A stretch of DNA of 64,000 nucleotides from Mammaliicoccus sp. Dog046 (GTDB lineage: Bacteria > Bacillota > Bacilli > Staphylococcales > Staphylococcaceae): NCBI RefSeq assembly GCF_034039665.1, contig NZ_CP120131.1, positions 2,503,440 through 2,567,439 of the forward strand. The letters are read 5' to 3'. Shown piece by piece: positions 55,538 to 64,000 of the stretch. Below the pieces are notes generated by a model. The model worked only from the letters and a program-made list of their open reading frames with translations. It had not been told where the DNA came from and did not search any database. Numbering within the stretch: position 1 is the first letter of the stretch; each line of letters opens with the position of its first letter. The position numbers and the translations under genes were made by a program.

Positions 55538-56428
55538 TTATGATTCCATAATAATTTGCATTGCTACAAATTTTGCAACTTGGTTACCATTTGCTGCTGC
55601 ATCTATGAGTTGAGATGCTATGAAATCTTTACTTTCTCCGGCTACAAACAATCCTGGTACAGATGATTCACCTAACTGGTTTATTTTTATTTTTCCGTTA
55701 TCTTCTCTTTCGATATTGAGCGTTTTTAAAAATTCAAAATCAGTATCCCACTTCACGCCAATAATTGCACCGCTTCTCTTGATACGTTCACCATTTTTAA
55801 AAATAACTTCATTAATTTGTCCTTCATTCTGTTTAAATTCGGCTACTTCGCTTTCAACTAATGTGATATGTTTACTTTCAATAAACGCTTTATCTTCTTC
55901 AGTTAATATAGAAAAATCATAACTACTTATAACAATATCATCTGTCCAATTATTGATGAGCATCGCCATATGTTTCACATGTTCAGGTTGAACAGCTACA
56001 ACTAATGGTTTATTTCTCAATTCATATCCATCGCACCATGGACAATAAAAGACTGATTTTCCATAGCTTTCTTTTAAACCTTCAATTTCTGGTAATGTTT
56101 CTCGTAATCCTGTACATACCATAATTTTCTTAGCTTTATATTGTCTATTTTCTGTTTTAACAATAAAATATGTCTCTTCTTTCAATATGTTTAACGCTGT
56201 GTCATTGATTCGTGTTACATCATCGTATTGATCAACATCATGTTCTGCTTTAGCTCTCAATTCTTCTGGTCTGACACCATCTTGTGTTAAAAATGCATGG
56301 GAGTGCTGTGTCACTTTATTTCTCGCATTATTATTGTCTATGACTAACGTCTTCTTCAAAGCTCTTCCTAATGTGAGTGCACTTGCTAATCCTGCTGGTC
56401 CTCCACCTATTACTATACAATCAAACAT
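55538..56428 (-). CDS. Thioredoxin-reductase-like FAD/NAD(P)-binding oxidoreductase
   Basis: 296 residues from ATG 56428. FAD motif CIVIGGGPAGLASALTLGRA at the N-terminus, the redox-type motif YCPWCDGYELR (C-x-x-C about residue 130), and the C-terminal FAD motif VPGLFVAGE. It reduces a disulfide substrate that is not defined; low-molecular-weight thiol or peroxide defence is plausible. It is downstream of an Rrf2 regulator on the same strand. Confidence 0.85.
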   Translation of the reverse strand: MFDCIVIGGGPAGLASALTLGRALKKTLVIDNNNARNKVTQHSHAFLTQDGVRPEELRAKAEHDVDQYDDVTRINDTALNILKEETYFIVKTENRQYKAKKIMVCTGLRETLPEIEGLKESYGKSVFYCPWCDGYELRNKPLVVAVQPEHVKHMAMLINNWTDDIVISSYDFSILTEEDKAFIESKHITLVESEVAEFKQNEGQINEVIFKNGERIKRSGAIIGVKWDTDFEFLKTLNIEREDNGKIKINQLGESSVPGLFVAGESKDFIASQLIDAAANGNQVAKFVAMQIIMES

Positions 56429-56498
56429 AGTATTTCCACCTTTCATAACCATTATAGAGTTTTAATATCTACAATTAATAAATAAAAAAAGATTTAAC

Positions 56499-56879
56499 TT
56501 ACATTAAATCTTTTAACGTTTTATTTTTCAAAGCTTGCGTCATCTCATCTTCTGCTGAAGTTAATATCGCTTGTATCTTACATTCTGGACCGTGATCAAA
56601 ACTATCTCCAAGTGTGCTTTGATGGCCATCAATTGCAGTAATTATATAATAGACAGTTATGTCTTCCCAATTATTGACTAAGTAATAACCACCTTTTGCA
56701 CCAGATGCAGATTTAATGACGCCCGCTTTTACTAATTGCGTTAATATTTTAGATAAATATGTTACAGATACATTTAACGTCTCAGATAAACTTTTAACAT
56801 TGATGAGTTGTTGGTCTCTTTTAGCAATTAAATATGCCAGTGCATGCAACCCATAGTCTGACCCTTTAGAAATCTTCAT
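56499..56879 (-). CDS. Rrf2-family transcriptional regulator
   Basis: 126 residues. Winged HTH ([20 protein letters not shown] ... SETLNVSVTYLSKILTQLVKAG) and the Rrf2 wing SASGAKGGYYL. It lacks the three-Cys Fe-S cluster of IscR/NsrR and has one Cys at residue 100. S. aureus HypR, an Rrf2 regulator of a flavin disulfide reductase (MerA), uses Cys99 to sense hypochlorite, so a thiol-based sensor for the next gene is a reasonable guess. GAGGTG ribosome site. Confidence 0.85.
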   Translation of the reverse strand: MKISKGSDYGLHALAYLIAKRDQQLINVKSLSETLNVSVTYLSKILTQLVKAGVIKSASGAKGGYYLVNNWEDITVYYIITAIDGHQSTLGDSFDHGPECKIQAILTSAEDEMTQALKNKTLKDLM

Positions 56880-57037
56880 ATTACACCTCTTAATCATAGA
56901 TATTACAACTCTATAATAACAACTTTAAACTAAAAGTCCATTATTTAGCTCAACATATAAAACCAATGGACAGGACAGAAGTCTAATTTATATAAAAAGA
57001 TTGTGTAGTCCTCTCCCGGCAAGGATGACAAGATACT

Positions 57038-57074
57038 AAAAGAGGCTGAGACACTTCAATGTCCCAACCTCTTT
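57038..57074 (-). terminator. Terminator after noc
   Basis: AAAGAGGCTGAGACA / TGTCCCAACCTCTTT; same CTGGGACA family as at 39829 and 10388. It closes the leftward oriC-proximal operon. Confidence 0.8.
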
Positions 57075-57077
57075 GTT

Positions 57078-57917
57078 TTATTTTCTCTTATAAACTTTAA
57101 TTGTTATTTCATAGAAGTCTTTGTGTTCTTCGTCCATCCTTTTGACTTTTATGCCTTCTTTTTCGACATTTTTAATACTTTGTCTAAGTGTATCTAATGC
57201 TTCAGATATGTCTTGTTCGAATTGGAATTGTTTTGCTTTTACTTTTTCCGAACCTCGAATTTTTTTCACACGATCTTCTGTTTGTTTAACATTTAAGTTC
57301 TGTGATTGTATTGCAGTTAAGACATCGCGTTGCCCGTCATCATCTAGACCTAACATGGCTCTTGCGTGTCTTTCTGTTATTTCACCTTTTTGTAATGAGA
57401 TGATAATTGGTTCTGACAATTTCAACAGTCTTAATTTATTGGCTATAAATGATTGGCTTTTCCCCATACTTGTTGCTAAATCTTGTTGCGTAATGCCTTC
57501 TAATTCAAGCAACTTTTTATATGCTTCCGCTTCTTCTATAGCTGATAAATTTTCACGCTGTATATTTTCAATGAGTGCTACTGCTGCTGTTTCTTTATCA
57601 TTCAAAGGCTTGATGATAACTTCTGTTTCAGGTAAATCGTTATGTTTCATAGCACGAAATCTACGCTCTCCAGCAATGATTTCATACATTCCTTCTTCAA
57701 TTGGACGAACTACAATAGGTTGTAATAATCCGTGTTCTTTTATGGACTGTGCTAATTCTTTAATTTTTGATTCATCGAATACTTTTCTTGGTTGATAACG
57801 GTTTGGCACAATTCTCTCTGTTGAAATTATTGCTACATTACCTTCAGCTCTCGCTTCTTCTATGTGTTCTAATTCTTTGTCTTTTAGTCCAAATAATTTA
57901 GAAAAAGGTTTCTTCAT
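57078..57917 (-). CDS. noc: Nucleoid occlusion protein Noc
   Basis: 279 residues from ATG 57917 (MKKPFSKLFGLKDKE), the same N-terminal amphipathic helix as S. aureus Noc, used for membrane binding. ParB fold: VPNRYQPRKVF, IAGERRFRAMK, ALIENIQRENLSAIEEA, and HTH ITQQDLATSMGKSQSFIANK. It blocks division over the nucleoid and, in S. aureus, limits initiation. The ATG at 57941 gives a longer form with a weaker site. A degenerate Noc-box-like sequence, ATTTCCCAGGTAAT, lies at 57946-57959. Confidence 0.93.
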   Translation of the reverse strand: MKKPFSKLFGLKDKELEHIEEARAEGNVAIISTERIVPNRYQPRKVFDESKIKELAQSIKEHGLLQPIVVRPIEEGMYEIIAGERRFRAMKHNDLPETEVIIKPLNDKETAAVALIENIQRENLSAIEEAEAYKKLLELEGITQQDLATSMGKSQSFIANKLRLLKLSEPIIISLQKGEITERHARAMLGLDDDGQRDVLTAIQSQNLNVKQTEDRVKKIRGSEKVKAKQFQFEQDISEALDTLRQSIKNVEKEGIKVKRMDEEHKDFYEITIKVYKRK

Positions 57918-57958
57918 TTCAATATACCTACTTTCATTCATACATATTTCCCAGGTAA

Positions 57959-58675
57959 TTATTTAGTTAATGGTTCTTTGTTTGGTGTACCTGGTTTTCT
58001 CGGATATTTCTTAGGTGTTTGTCTTAATTTATCTATAGTAATAATTTGTCTAACACTTTCTTCTAAAGGTAATGTAAATTCAACAACATCTTTCACTTGG
58101 CCGCCAAGAACTGAAATCGCAAATTGTGCATCTTCTAATTCTTCGTTACCTTGTGAACCTTTTAATGCTACAAATTGACCGCCTTTTTTAACTAAAGGTA
58201 TACACAGTTCGCTTAGCACAGATAATCTTGCCACTGCACGTGCTGTTACAAGATCAAAACTTTCTCTCGCTTCATTTTTACCAAAAGTTTCTGCTCTATC
58301 ATGAACAAAATTAACTTGGTCTATATTTAAAGCAGATGCTAATTCATTTAAGAATTTAATACGTTTATTTAAAGAATCTACTATTGTAATTTGCAAATGC
58401 GGATATAAAATTTTCAACGGTATACTAGGGAATCCTGCGCCTGCACCAACGTCGCATATGGATTCAATTTTTGTAAAATCAATATAAAAAGCTGGCGTCA
58501 CTGAATCAAAAAAGTGTTTTAAGTAGACTTCTTCTTTTTCAGTAACAGCAGTTAAATTAATTTTCTCATTCCATTCTACTAACATTTCAAAATAAATCTC
58601 AAATTGTTTAAGTTGTTGATCTGTTAATGTAATGTTTGATTCTTTTAATGAGTTTATAAATGTTTGTTCATTCAT
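57959..58675 (-). CDS. rsmG: 16S rRNA (guanine-527-N7)-methyltransferase
   Basis: 238 residues. SAM motif [20 protein letters not shown] and [10 protein letters not shown] are RsmG hallmarks. Loss gives low-level streptomycin resistance in many bacteria. Starts immediately after the mnmG stop codon. Confidence 0.95.
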   Translation of the reverse strand: MNEQTFINSLKESNITLTDQQLKQFEIYFEMLVEWNEKINLTAVTEKEEVYLKHFFDSVTPAFYIDFTKIESICDVGAGAGFPSIPLKILYPHLQITIVDSLNKRIKFLNELASALNIDQVNFVHDRAETFGKNEARESFDLVTARAVARLSVLSELCIPLVKKGGQFVALKGSQGNEELEDAQFAISVLGGQVKDVVEFTLPLEESVRQIITIDKLRQTPKKYPRKPGTPNKEPLTK

Positions 58676-60550
58676 CTAGTTCACCTTCTGAATTTTACCT
58701 TGTTCTATATAAACAAGCAATATTGAAATGTCTGCAGGGTTAACACCTGATATACGTGAAGCTTGTGCAATATCTAATGGGTTAACTTCTTTTAATTTTT
58801 GACGCGCTTCAGTAGCTAAACTATTTATCGCATCATAATCAATATTTTCTGGAATTTTTTTATCTTCCATACGTTTCATTTTTTCAACTTGGGCTAATGA
58901 TTTTTGGATATAGCCTTCGTATTTTGTTTGAATTTCAACTTGTTCTTGAACATCTTCACTCACTGGAGATGTTTCTTGCAAGATTTCCATAATTGCATTG
59001 TAATCCATTTCAGGTCTACGCAATAAATCTAATGCTAAGATACCATCTTTAAGTGCAGATCCTCCATGACTTTCAATTACGCTTTGTGTATGTTCATTTG
59101 GTTTAATTCGAATGCCTCTTAATCTTTCTTGTTCTGCTGCGATTGCTTCACGTTTTTGATTAAATTTAGCATAACGTTCTTCTGAAATCATACCAATTTC
59201 ATAACCGATATCTGTTAATCTTAAGTCTGCATTATCATGTCTTAATAATAAGCGGTGTTCAGCGCGTGATGTTAATAAACGATATGGTTCATTAGTTCCT
59301 TTAGTAACTAGATCATCAATTAATACACCAATATAAGCGTCTGAACGACGTAAGATAACATCATCTTTACCTAGCACTTTACCTGCTGCATTAATACCAG
59401 CCATTAAACCTTGACCAGCCGCTTCTTCATAACCTGAAGTTCCGTTAATTTGTCCTGCAGTAAATAAATTTGTAACAACTTTTGTTTCTAATGTTGGCCA
59501 CAATTGTGTTGGCACGATTGCATCATATTCAATTGCATAACCGGCACGCATCATATCTGCATTTTCTAATCCAGGGATCGTTTCTAACATCTTACGTTGA
59601 ACGTCTTCTGGTAAACTTGTAGATAATCCTTGAACATAGACTTCTTGTGTTTTACGGCCTTCAGGTTCTAAGAATAATTGGTGTCTTGGTTTATCATTGA
59701 AACGTACGAATTTATCTTCGATTGACGGACAGTATCTCGGACCTGTTCCTTTAATCATACCTGAGTACATAGCAGATAAATGTAAGTTATCATCGATGAC
59801 TTTATGCGTCGTTTCATTTGTATAAGTTAACCAACATGGTAATTGATCTAGTATATATTCAGTCGTTTCATAACTAAATGCACGACCAACATCATCACCC
59901 GGTTGAATTTCTGTTTTACTATAATCGATTGTATTTCCGTTTACACGTGGTGGTGTTCCCGTTTTAAATCGAACGATATCAAATCCTAATTCTTTTAAGT
60001 GTTCTGCAAGTTTAATAGAAGGCATTTGGTGATTAGGACCACTTGAATATTTCAAGTTACCTAAAATGATTTCGCCACGTAAGAATGTGCCTGTTGTTAA
60101 GACAACTGCATCTGCTTCATACGTTGATCCGATAACCATCTCAACACCTTTAACTTTATTGTCTTCTATAATTAATCTTTCTACCATACCTTGCATAATA
60201 TCTAAGTTTGGCTCATCTTCAATCACACGTTTCATTTCTTCTTGATACAAGACTTTATCTGCTTGTGCACGTAATGCTCTTACAGCAGGACCTTTACCTG
60301 TGTTTAACATACGCATTTGAATGTGTGTTTTATCTATTGTCTTCGCCATTTGACCGCCAAGTGCATCAATTTCTCTAACTACGATTCCTTTTGCTGGGCC
60401 ACCAACTGATGGGTTACATGGCATAAATGCTACACTATCTAAGTTAATTGTTAGTATTAGTGTTTTTGCGCCACGTCTTGCTGAAGCTAATCCTGCTTCA
60501 ACACCTGCATGCCCTGCACCGACAACAATAACGTCATATTTTTGTGTCAA
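58676..60550 (-). CDS. mnmG: tRNA uridine-5-carboxymethylaminomethyl enzyme MnmG
   Basis: 624 residues. FAD motif [20 protein letters not shown], the catalytic-region [15 protein letters not shown] motif ([15 protein letters not shown]), and the C-terminal helical domain that binds MnmE. With MnmE it makes cmnm5U34 in tRNAs. It lies 15 nt after mnmE. Confidence 0.97.
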   Translation of the reverse strand: MTQKYDVIVVGAGHAGVEAGLASARRGAKTLILTINLDSVAFMPCNPSVGGPAKGIVVREIDALGGQMAKTIDKTHIQMRMLNTGKGPAVRALRAQADKVLYQEEMKRVIEDEPNLDIMQGMVERLIIEDNKVKGVEMVIGSTYEADAVVLTTGTFLRGEIILGNLKYSSGPNHQMPSIKLAEHLKELGFDIVRFKTGTPPRVNGNTIDYSKTEIQPGDDVGRAFSYETTEYILDQLPCWLTYTNETTHKVIDDNLHLSAMYSGMIKGTGPRYCPSIEDKFVRFNDKPRHQLFLEPEGRKTQEVYVQGLSTSLPEDVQRKMLETIPGLENADMMRAGYAIEYDAIVPTQLWPTLETKVVTNLFTAGQINGTSGYEEAAGQGLMAGINAAGKVLGKDDVILRRSDAYIGVLIDDLVTKGTNEPYRLLTSRAEHRLLLRHDNADLRLTDIGYEIGMISEERYAKFNQKREAIAAEQERLRGIRIKPNEHTQSVIESHGGSALKDGILALDLLRRPEMDYNAIMEILQETSPVSEDVQEQVEIQTKYEGYIQKSLAQVEKMKRMEDKKIPENIDYDAINSLATEARQKLKEVNPLDIAQASRISGVNPADISILLVYIEQGKIQKVN

Positions 60551-60565
60551 AATTTTTCCTCCTTT

Positions 60566-61945
60566 TTATTTTCCTAAACAGAATTGACTAAATAATTGAT
60601 CAATGAGTGAATCACTTGCTTCTTCACCTATCACTTCGCCAAGTAATTCCCAAGTTTTGATTAAGTCAATTTGTACAATATCTATAGGTACGGCATCTTC
60701 AGCTGATTGAATAGCGTCATTAATGGATGTTCTCGCATCTTTAAGTAACGCAATATGTCTAGAATTAGAAACATAAGTCATATCTTGTGATTGTACTTGT
60801 CCTCCAAAGAATAGCTCTGAAATCTTCTGTTCAAGCTCTTCAATACCTTGTTGTTCAACCATAGATGTTTGAACGAGTGGATGATCACCAATCATGTTTT
60901 TGACTTCTTCCAAATCAAGTTGTTGTTCTAAATCCATCTTGTTAATAATAACAATGACATCTTCGTCTTTAATCACATCAAACAATTGGTAATCACTTTC
61001 TGTTAATGCTTCATTATAATTAAGTACGAATAATATTAAATCTGCTTCTGACAATGCTTTTCTGGATCGTTCGACACCGATTTTTTCAACGATATCTTCT
61101 GTTTCACGAATCCCTGCTGTGTCTACAAGTCTTAACGGTACGCCTCTTACATTAACATACTCTTCTAGTACATCTCTTGTTGTACCGGCTACTTCAGTAA
61201 CGATTGCTTTATTATCTTGGATTAAATTGTTGAGCATCGAGCTTTTTCCGACATTTGGTTTACCTACAATAACAGTAGATAATCCTTCTCTCATAATTTT
61301 ACCTTGTTGTCCTGTTTTTAATAATTGATCGATTTCATGTTCAATATGTCTAGATTCTTTTAATAAAAACTGTGTTGTTGCTTCTTCAACATCATCGTAT
61401 TCCGGGTAATCAATATTCACTTCTACTTGAGCAAGTATTTCAAGAATAGATTGTCTGAGCCCTTTAATTAGACTACTTAGACGCCCTTCCATCTGCCCTA
61501 AGGCTACCTTCGATGCGCGTTCCGTCTTAGATCTTATGAAATCCATAACCGCTTCTGCTTGTGATAAGTCAATACGACCATGTAAGAAAGCACGTTTTGT
61601 AAATTCACCTGGTTCAGCCATTCTAGCACCATTCGATAATGTTAATTCAAGTACACGATTAACTGTAACTAGTCCACCATGACAGTTAATTTCGACAATA
61701 TCTTCTCTTGTAAATGTCTTCGGTGCTTTCATAACTGCGACCATTACTTCTTCAACAACTTCTTCTGATTCTGGATCAATGATATGTCCATAATTAATCG
61801 TATGTGATGCCACTTCGTCGAGTTGTTTTTTTCCTTTATATATACGATTTGCAATATTCAAGGCATCCGGGCCACTTAATCGTACGATTGCAATTGCGCC
61901 TTCACCCATAGGCGTTGAGATACTTGTAATTGTATCTAGTTCCAT
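60566..61945 (-). CDS. mnmE: tRNA modification GTPase MnmE
   Basis: 459 residues from ATG 61945 ([19 protein letters not shown]), behind GGAGGAG; six codons upstream belong to a longer frame without a site. N-terminal folate-binding domain, helical domain, inserted G domain ([21 protein letters not shown]) and the C-terminal CLGK catalytic tail. Partner of MnmG. Same length as in S. aureus. Confidence 0.97.
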   Translation of the reverse strand: MELDTITSISTPMGEGAIAIVRLSGPDALNIANRIYKGKKQLDEVASHTINYGHIIDPESEEVVEEVMVAVMKAPKTFTREDIVEINCHGGLVTVNRVLELTLSNGARMAEPGEFTKRAFLHGRIDLSQAEAVMDFIRSKTERASKVALGQMEGRLSSLIKGLRQSILEILAQVEVNIDYPEYDDVEEATTQFLLKESRHIEHEIDQLLKTGQQGKIMREGLSTVIVGKPNVGKSSMLNNLIQDNKAIVTEVAGTTRDVLEEYVNVRGVPLRLVDTAGIRETEDIVEKIGVERSRKALSEADLILFVLNYNEALTESDYQLFDVIKDEDVIVIINKMDLEQQLDLEEVKNMIGDHPLVQTSMVEQQGIEELEQKISELFFGGQVQSQDMTYVSNSRHIALLKDARTSINDAIQSAEDAVPIDIVQIDLIKTWELLGEVIGEEASDSLIDQLFSQFCLGK

Positions 61946-62055
61946 GATATTCTCCTCCACCATTAATAGCTATTCTATTGATTGTAAATGGTTTTGTTCA
62001 ATTTTTCGAATATATTGTCCGAAAAAATGCGGAGCGAGATGACTCACTCCGACTA

Positions 62056-62868
62056 TTACACTTTATATTTAATGACTAAATATCGATGTGGCTCTCTTCC
62101 TTCAGAGTATGTTTCGATATTTTCAATCTTACTAACTGCTTGATGCATTATTTTGCGTTCAAAGTTTGGCATTGGTTCTAATTTAACTGGTCTTTTTGTC
62201 TGAATTGCTTTTTTAGCCATGTTTTGTGCCAATTGTTCCAAAGTTTCTTTACGCTTCTCTCTATAAGATTCGATATCTAATATGAGCGAATAATAACCTT
62301 TCACGAATTGATGCATATAGTTTTGGCCAACGACTTGTAATGCATTTAAAATTTGTCCGCGTTTTCCTATTATAAAAGCAGCTTTACTAGAAGTCATATT
62401 GATATAAATCGTATTCGACTTAATTTCATATGATCCATCTACATCAATATCCATTTCTTTAATTATATTTAACACGTATTCTAAAGTACGGTTTGCAACT
62501 TCATTTAATGAATCCTTCTTCTGAAGTCTTTGTTGATTTTCTTCATCTTCTGTTTGAATATCATCTTGTGTTGTCTCTTGCTTGGTTACTTGAGCTGGTG
62601 CTTCAGTTTTCGAATTCACATTATTTATGTTCTCGCTCTGTGCTTCTTGATGACGTTCCTTTAATGCTTCAATTGATTCAAACTGTTTAAGTTCTGGATC
62701 AATCACCGTCAATTCAATTTGAGCATCTTGCTTCATAAATCCAAAAACACCTTTTCTACCTTCATTAATAACATCAATTCTGACTTGTTTTTCTTGAACA
62801 TTTAAATCTTCTAAACCTTGTTGTAGTGCTTGTTCTACTGATTGTCCTTCATAGCGTGATTTAAGCAT
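62056..62868 (-). CDS. jag: Jag/KhpB RNA-binding protein
   Basis: 270 residues. Jag-N domain (SRYEGQSVEQALQQGLEDLN ... RKGVFGFMKQDAQI), acidic Gln-rich linker, KH domain with IGKRGQILNALQ, and R3H domain ending EPHRYLVIKY. KhpB binds RNA and affects cell size and division in Gram-positives. As in other staphylococci, no yidC/spoIIIJ precedes it here. It sits between rnpA and mnmE. Confidence 0.93.
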   Translation of the reverse strand: MLKSRYEGQSVEQALQQGLEDLNVQEKQVRIDVINEGRKGVFGFMKQDAQIELTVIDPELKQFESIEALKERHQEAQSENINNVNSKTEAPAQVTKQETTQDDIQTEDEENQQRLQKKDSLNEVANRTLEYVLNIIKEMDIDVDGSYEIKSNTIYINMTSSKAAFIIGKRGQILNALQVVGQNYMHQFVKGYYSLILDIESYREKRKETLEQLAQNMAKKAIQTKRPVKLEPMPNFERKIMHQAVSKIENIETYSEGREPHRYLVIKYKV

Positions 62869-62896
62869 CCTGCAACCTCCTAGTAATTATCCATAC

Positions 62897-63241
62897 TTAA
62901 GGAATACGTTTATTAAAAACTTTAGCAATCTTCAATACATGCTCTATACTTTTCTGTGTTTCTACTACTGATAAATCTACAGATTGGTTTCGAGCAATAA
63001 CAATGATGTCTTTAGGAAGAATATTTTCTTTATGATTCTTAAAACATTCTCTAATTGACCTTTTTATTCTATTTCTAGTAACAGCATTTCCTAACTTTTT
63101 TGAAACACTCATACCTAATCTAAAGTGTTCACAATCATTTTCTGCTGTATAAATAACGAATTGTCGATTAGCAACTGACTTACCCATTTTATAAATACGT
63201 TGAAAATCATTGTTTTTTTTAATTCGATAAGCCTTTTCCAC
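62897..63241 (-). CDS. rnpA: Ribonuclease P protein component
   Basis: 114 residues from GTG 63241 (VEKAYRIKKNNDFQRIYK), with GGAG 8 nt upstream. A longer ATG frame from 63265 adds residues not found in the family. The signature RNRIKRSIRECFK is the RNR motif that contacts RNase P RNA. Follows rpmH. Confidence 0.95.
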   Translation of the reverse strand: MEKAYRIKKNNDFQRIYKMGKSVANRQFVIYTAENDCEHFRLGMSVSKKLGNAVTRNRIKRSIRECFKNHKENILPKDIIVIARNQSVDLSVVETQKSIEHVLKIAKVFNKRIP

Positions 63242-63308
63242 TACATCCACTCCACAATTCATCACTTAATTATTGTTTATTATACAAAACAATTACTTCA
63301 ATTAAAAC

Positions 63309-63339
63309 AAAAAAAAGACCACTGCTCTTCAGTGATCTT
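63309..63339 (-). terminator. Terminator between rpmH and rnpA
   Basis: AAGATCACTG-aagag-CAGTGGTCTT followed by T8 on the minus strand, overlapping the rpmH stop. It should lower rnpA expression relative to rpmH by partial termination. Confidence 0.85.
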
Positions 63340-63475
63340 AAGCTGATAATACTTTTCTGCCTTTACGACGACGGCGAGCTAATACTTTACGGCCGTTTTT
63401 AGAGCTCATACGTGCACGGAAACCGTGTACTTTACTATGTTTACGTTTATTTGGTTGATACGTACGTTTTACCAT
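63338..63475 (-). CDS. rpmH: 50S ribosomal protein L34
   Basis: 45 residues, [19 protein letters not shown] to [11 protein letters not shown], identical in length to other staphylococcal L34 proteins; GGAGG precedes the ATG. Highly basic. First gene of the leftward oriC operon. Confidence 0.98.
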   Translation of the reverse strand: MVKRTYQPNKRKHSKVHGFRARMSSKNGRKVLARRRRKGRKVLSA

Positions 63476-63677
63476 TTAAGAACACCTCCAATAATTTTCT
63501 TAAATATCTATTAGTTAGATAATTGTTTGTATGATATTCATTTATATAGATTCAGAAGATAAATTACAAAATTATTTATACCATACGTGTGATTAGTCAC
63601 AATTTCAATAACCATTAAACTATAACAAATCAATATTTAAAAATCAAGAAGTATTTTGTGTGGACCCTATTAGAAAG

Positions 63678-63940
63678 TTATCCACTTATTCACAATGCAT
63701 TCCCATCATTTTGTGGATAATTTAATTATGATCTTTTGTTATTCACAGCCTAATATGATCTTTTCTCACATATTCACATGTATTTGACAACTCGTTTTGT
63801 TTATAAGTATAATTGTGTGGATAAGTTATGCAAAGCATTGATATTACTATGATTTTTATAGTAGAATATCCATAGAAAGATTGTGGACAAGCGAATGTAA
63901 ACGGTTAGTTATCCACCGAATGTGCGTAAGTTGTGGATAA
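63678..63940. other. oriC: Replication origin region (DnaA-box cluster)
   Basis: DnaA boxes (TTATCCACA type) at 63678-63686, 63686-63694 (TTATTCACA), 63712-63720, 63739-63747, 63816-63824, 63882-63890 (TGTGGACAA), 63909-63917 and 63932-63940, on both strands in AT-rich DNA. rpmH lies on the left; dnaA should begin to the right just beyond the window. Between 63476 and 63677 only the rpmH promoter region is expected. Confidence 0.93.
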
Positions 63941-64000
63941 TTATTAACACCCTGTTATTTTCTTTATCAACAATCAAATAATATGTGTGTAACTCAATAA

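Noticed and set aside
57121..57795. 224-residue plus-strand frame opposite noc
   Set aside because: Antisense shadow of the noc coding sequence with Ser/Cys-rich nonsense translation.

Overview
The window looks like an AT-rich, low-GC Gram-positive chromosome of the family Staphylococcaceae. GuaA, GuaB, PbuX, Xpt, RpsF, Ssb, MnmE, RnpA, RpmH and Noc all read as close relatives of the Staphylococcus aureus proteins. The right end is the replication origin: rpmH, rnpA, jag, mnmE, mnmG, rsmG and noc run leftward away from a DnaA-box cluster just upstream of dnaA, which lies outside the window. The parB-mscS-DUF951-ychF-rpsF-ssb-rpsR block sits close to oriC as in Bacillus, whereas from memory in S. 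aureus it is hundreds of kb away. With a type I CoaA, this suggests an early-branching or non-aureus lineage (Mammaliicoccus- or Macrococcus-like). That placement is inference.

Layout. 1-4.4 kb: xpt-pbuX-guaB-guaA purine operon behind a guanine riboswitch whose aptamer, antiterminator and terminator are all readable. 4.5-7.5 kb: a YflT-type stress protein with a SigB-type promoter and a long acidic tail holding twelve 93-bp repeats. 7.8-17.8 kb: GNAT, nitronate monooxygenase, nitroreductase, NSS and DASS transporters, a HTH/coiled-coil protein, an orphan alpha/beta-hydrolase, a 131-bp tandem repeat, a type I pantothenate kinase and a putative NlpC/P60-like protein. 17.9-25.1 kb: a frameshifted methyltransferase, a type VII (LXG-type) toxin operon (DUF4176-like protein, two small helical partners, Hint/WHH-nuclease toxin, two tandem SUKH immunity genes) and a frameshifted DUF4440 gene. 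25.1-26.5 kb: a small ABC exporter.

26.73-38.55 kb: a phage-inducible chromosomal island (SaPI-like) inserted at the 3' end of rpsR and bounded by exact 18-bp att repeats. It has an integrase with a +1 frameshift, a divergent repressor/cro switch with visible operators, a DnaD/DnaC-type replication module, a striking array of short non-identical palindromes (candidate origin), coiled-coil genes, terS, a scaffold-like protein, and a CNNM/DUF21 cargo gene, with decayed genes at the far end.

38.5-64 kb: the rpsF-ssb-rpsR operon, ychF, DUF951, mscS and parB with a parS-like site; a Met T-box leader and metI-metC-metF-metE; cstA with a cre site; a 39-bp repeat; a possible bacteriocin-type locus (secreted peptide, small membrane proteins, MacB-like ABC transporter); an IS1182-like transposase relic; an Rrf2 regulator with a thioredoxin-reductase-like flavoprotein; then the oriC-proximal housekeeping genes.

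Start sites were moved inward from the longest reading frame wherever a Shine-Dalgarno sequence or family alignment supported it. Comparisons with named proteins are from memory; no database search was run.
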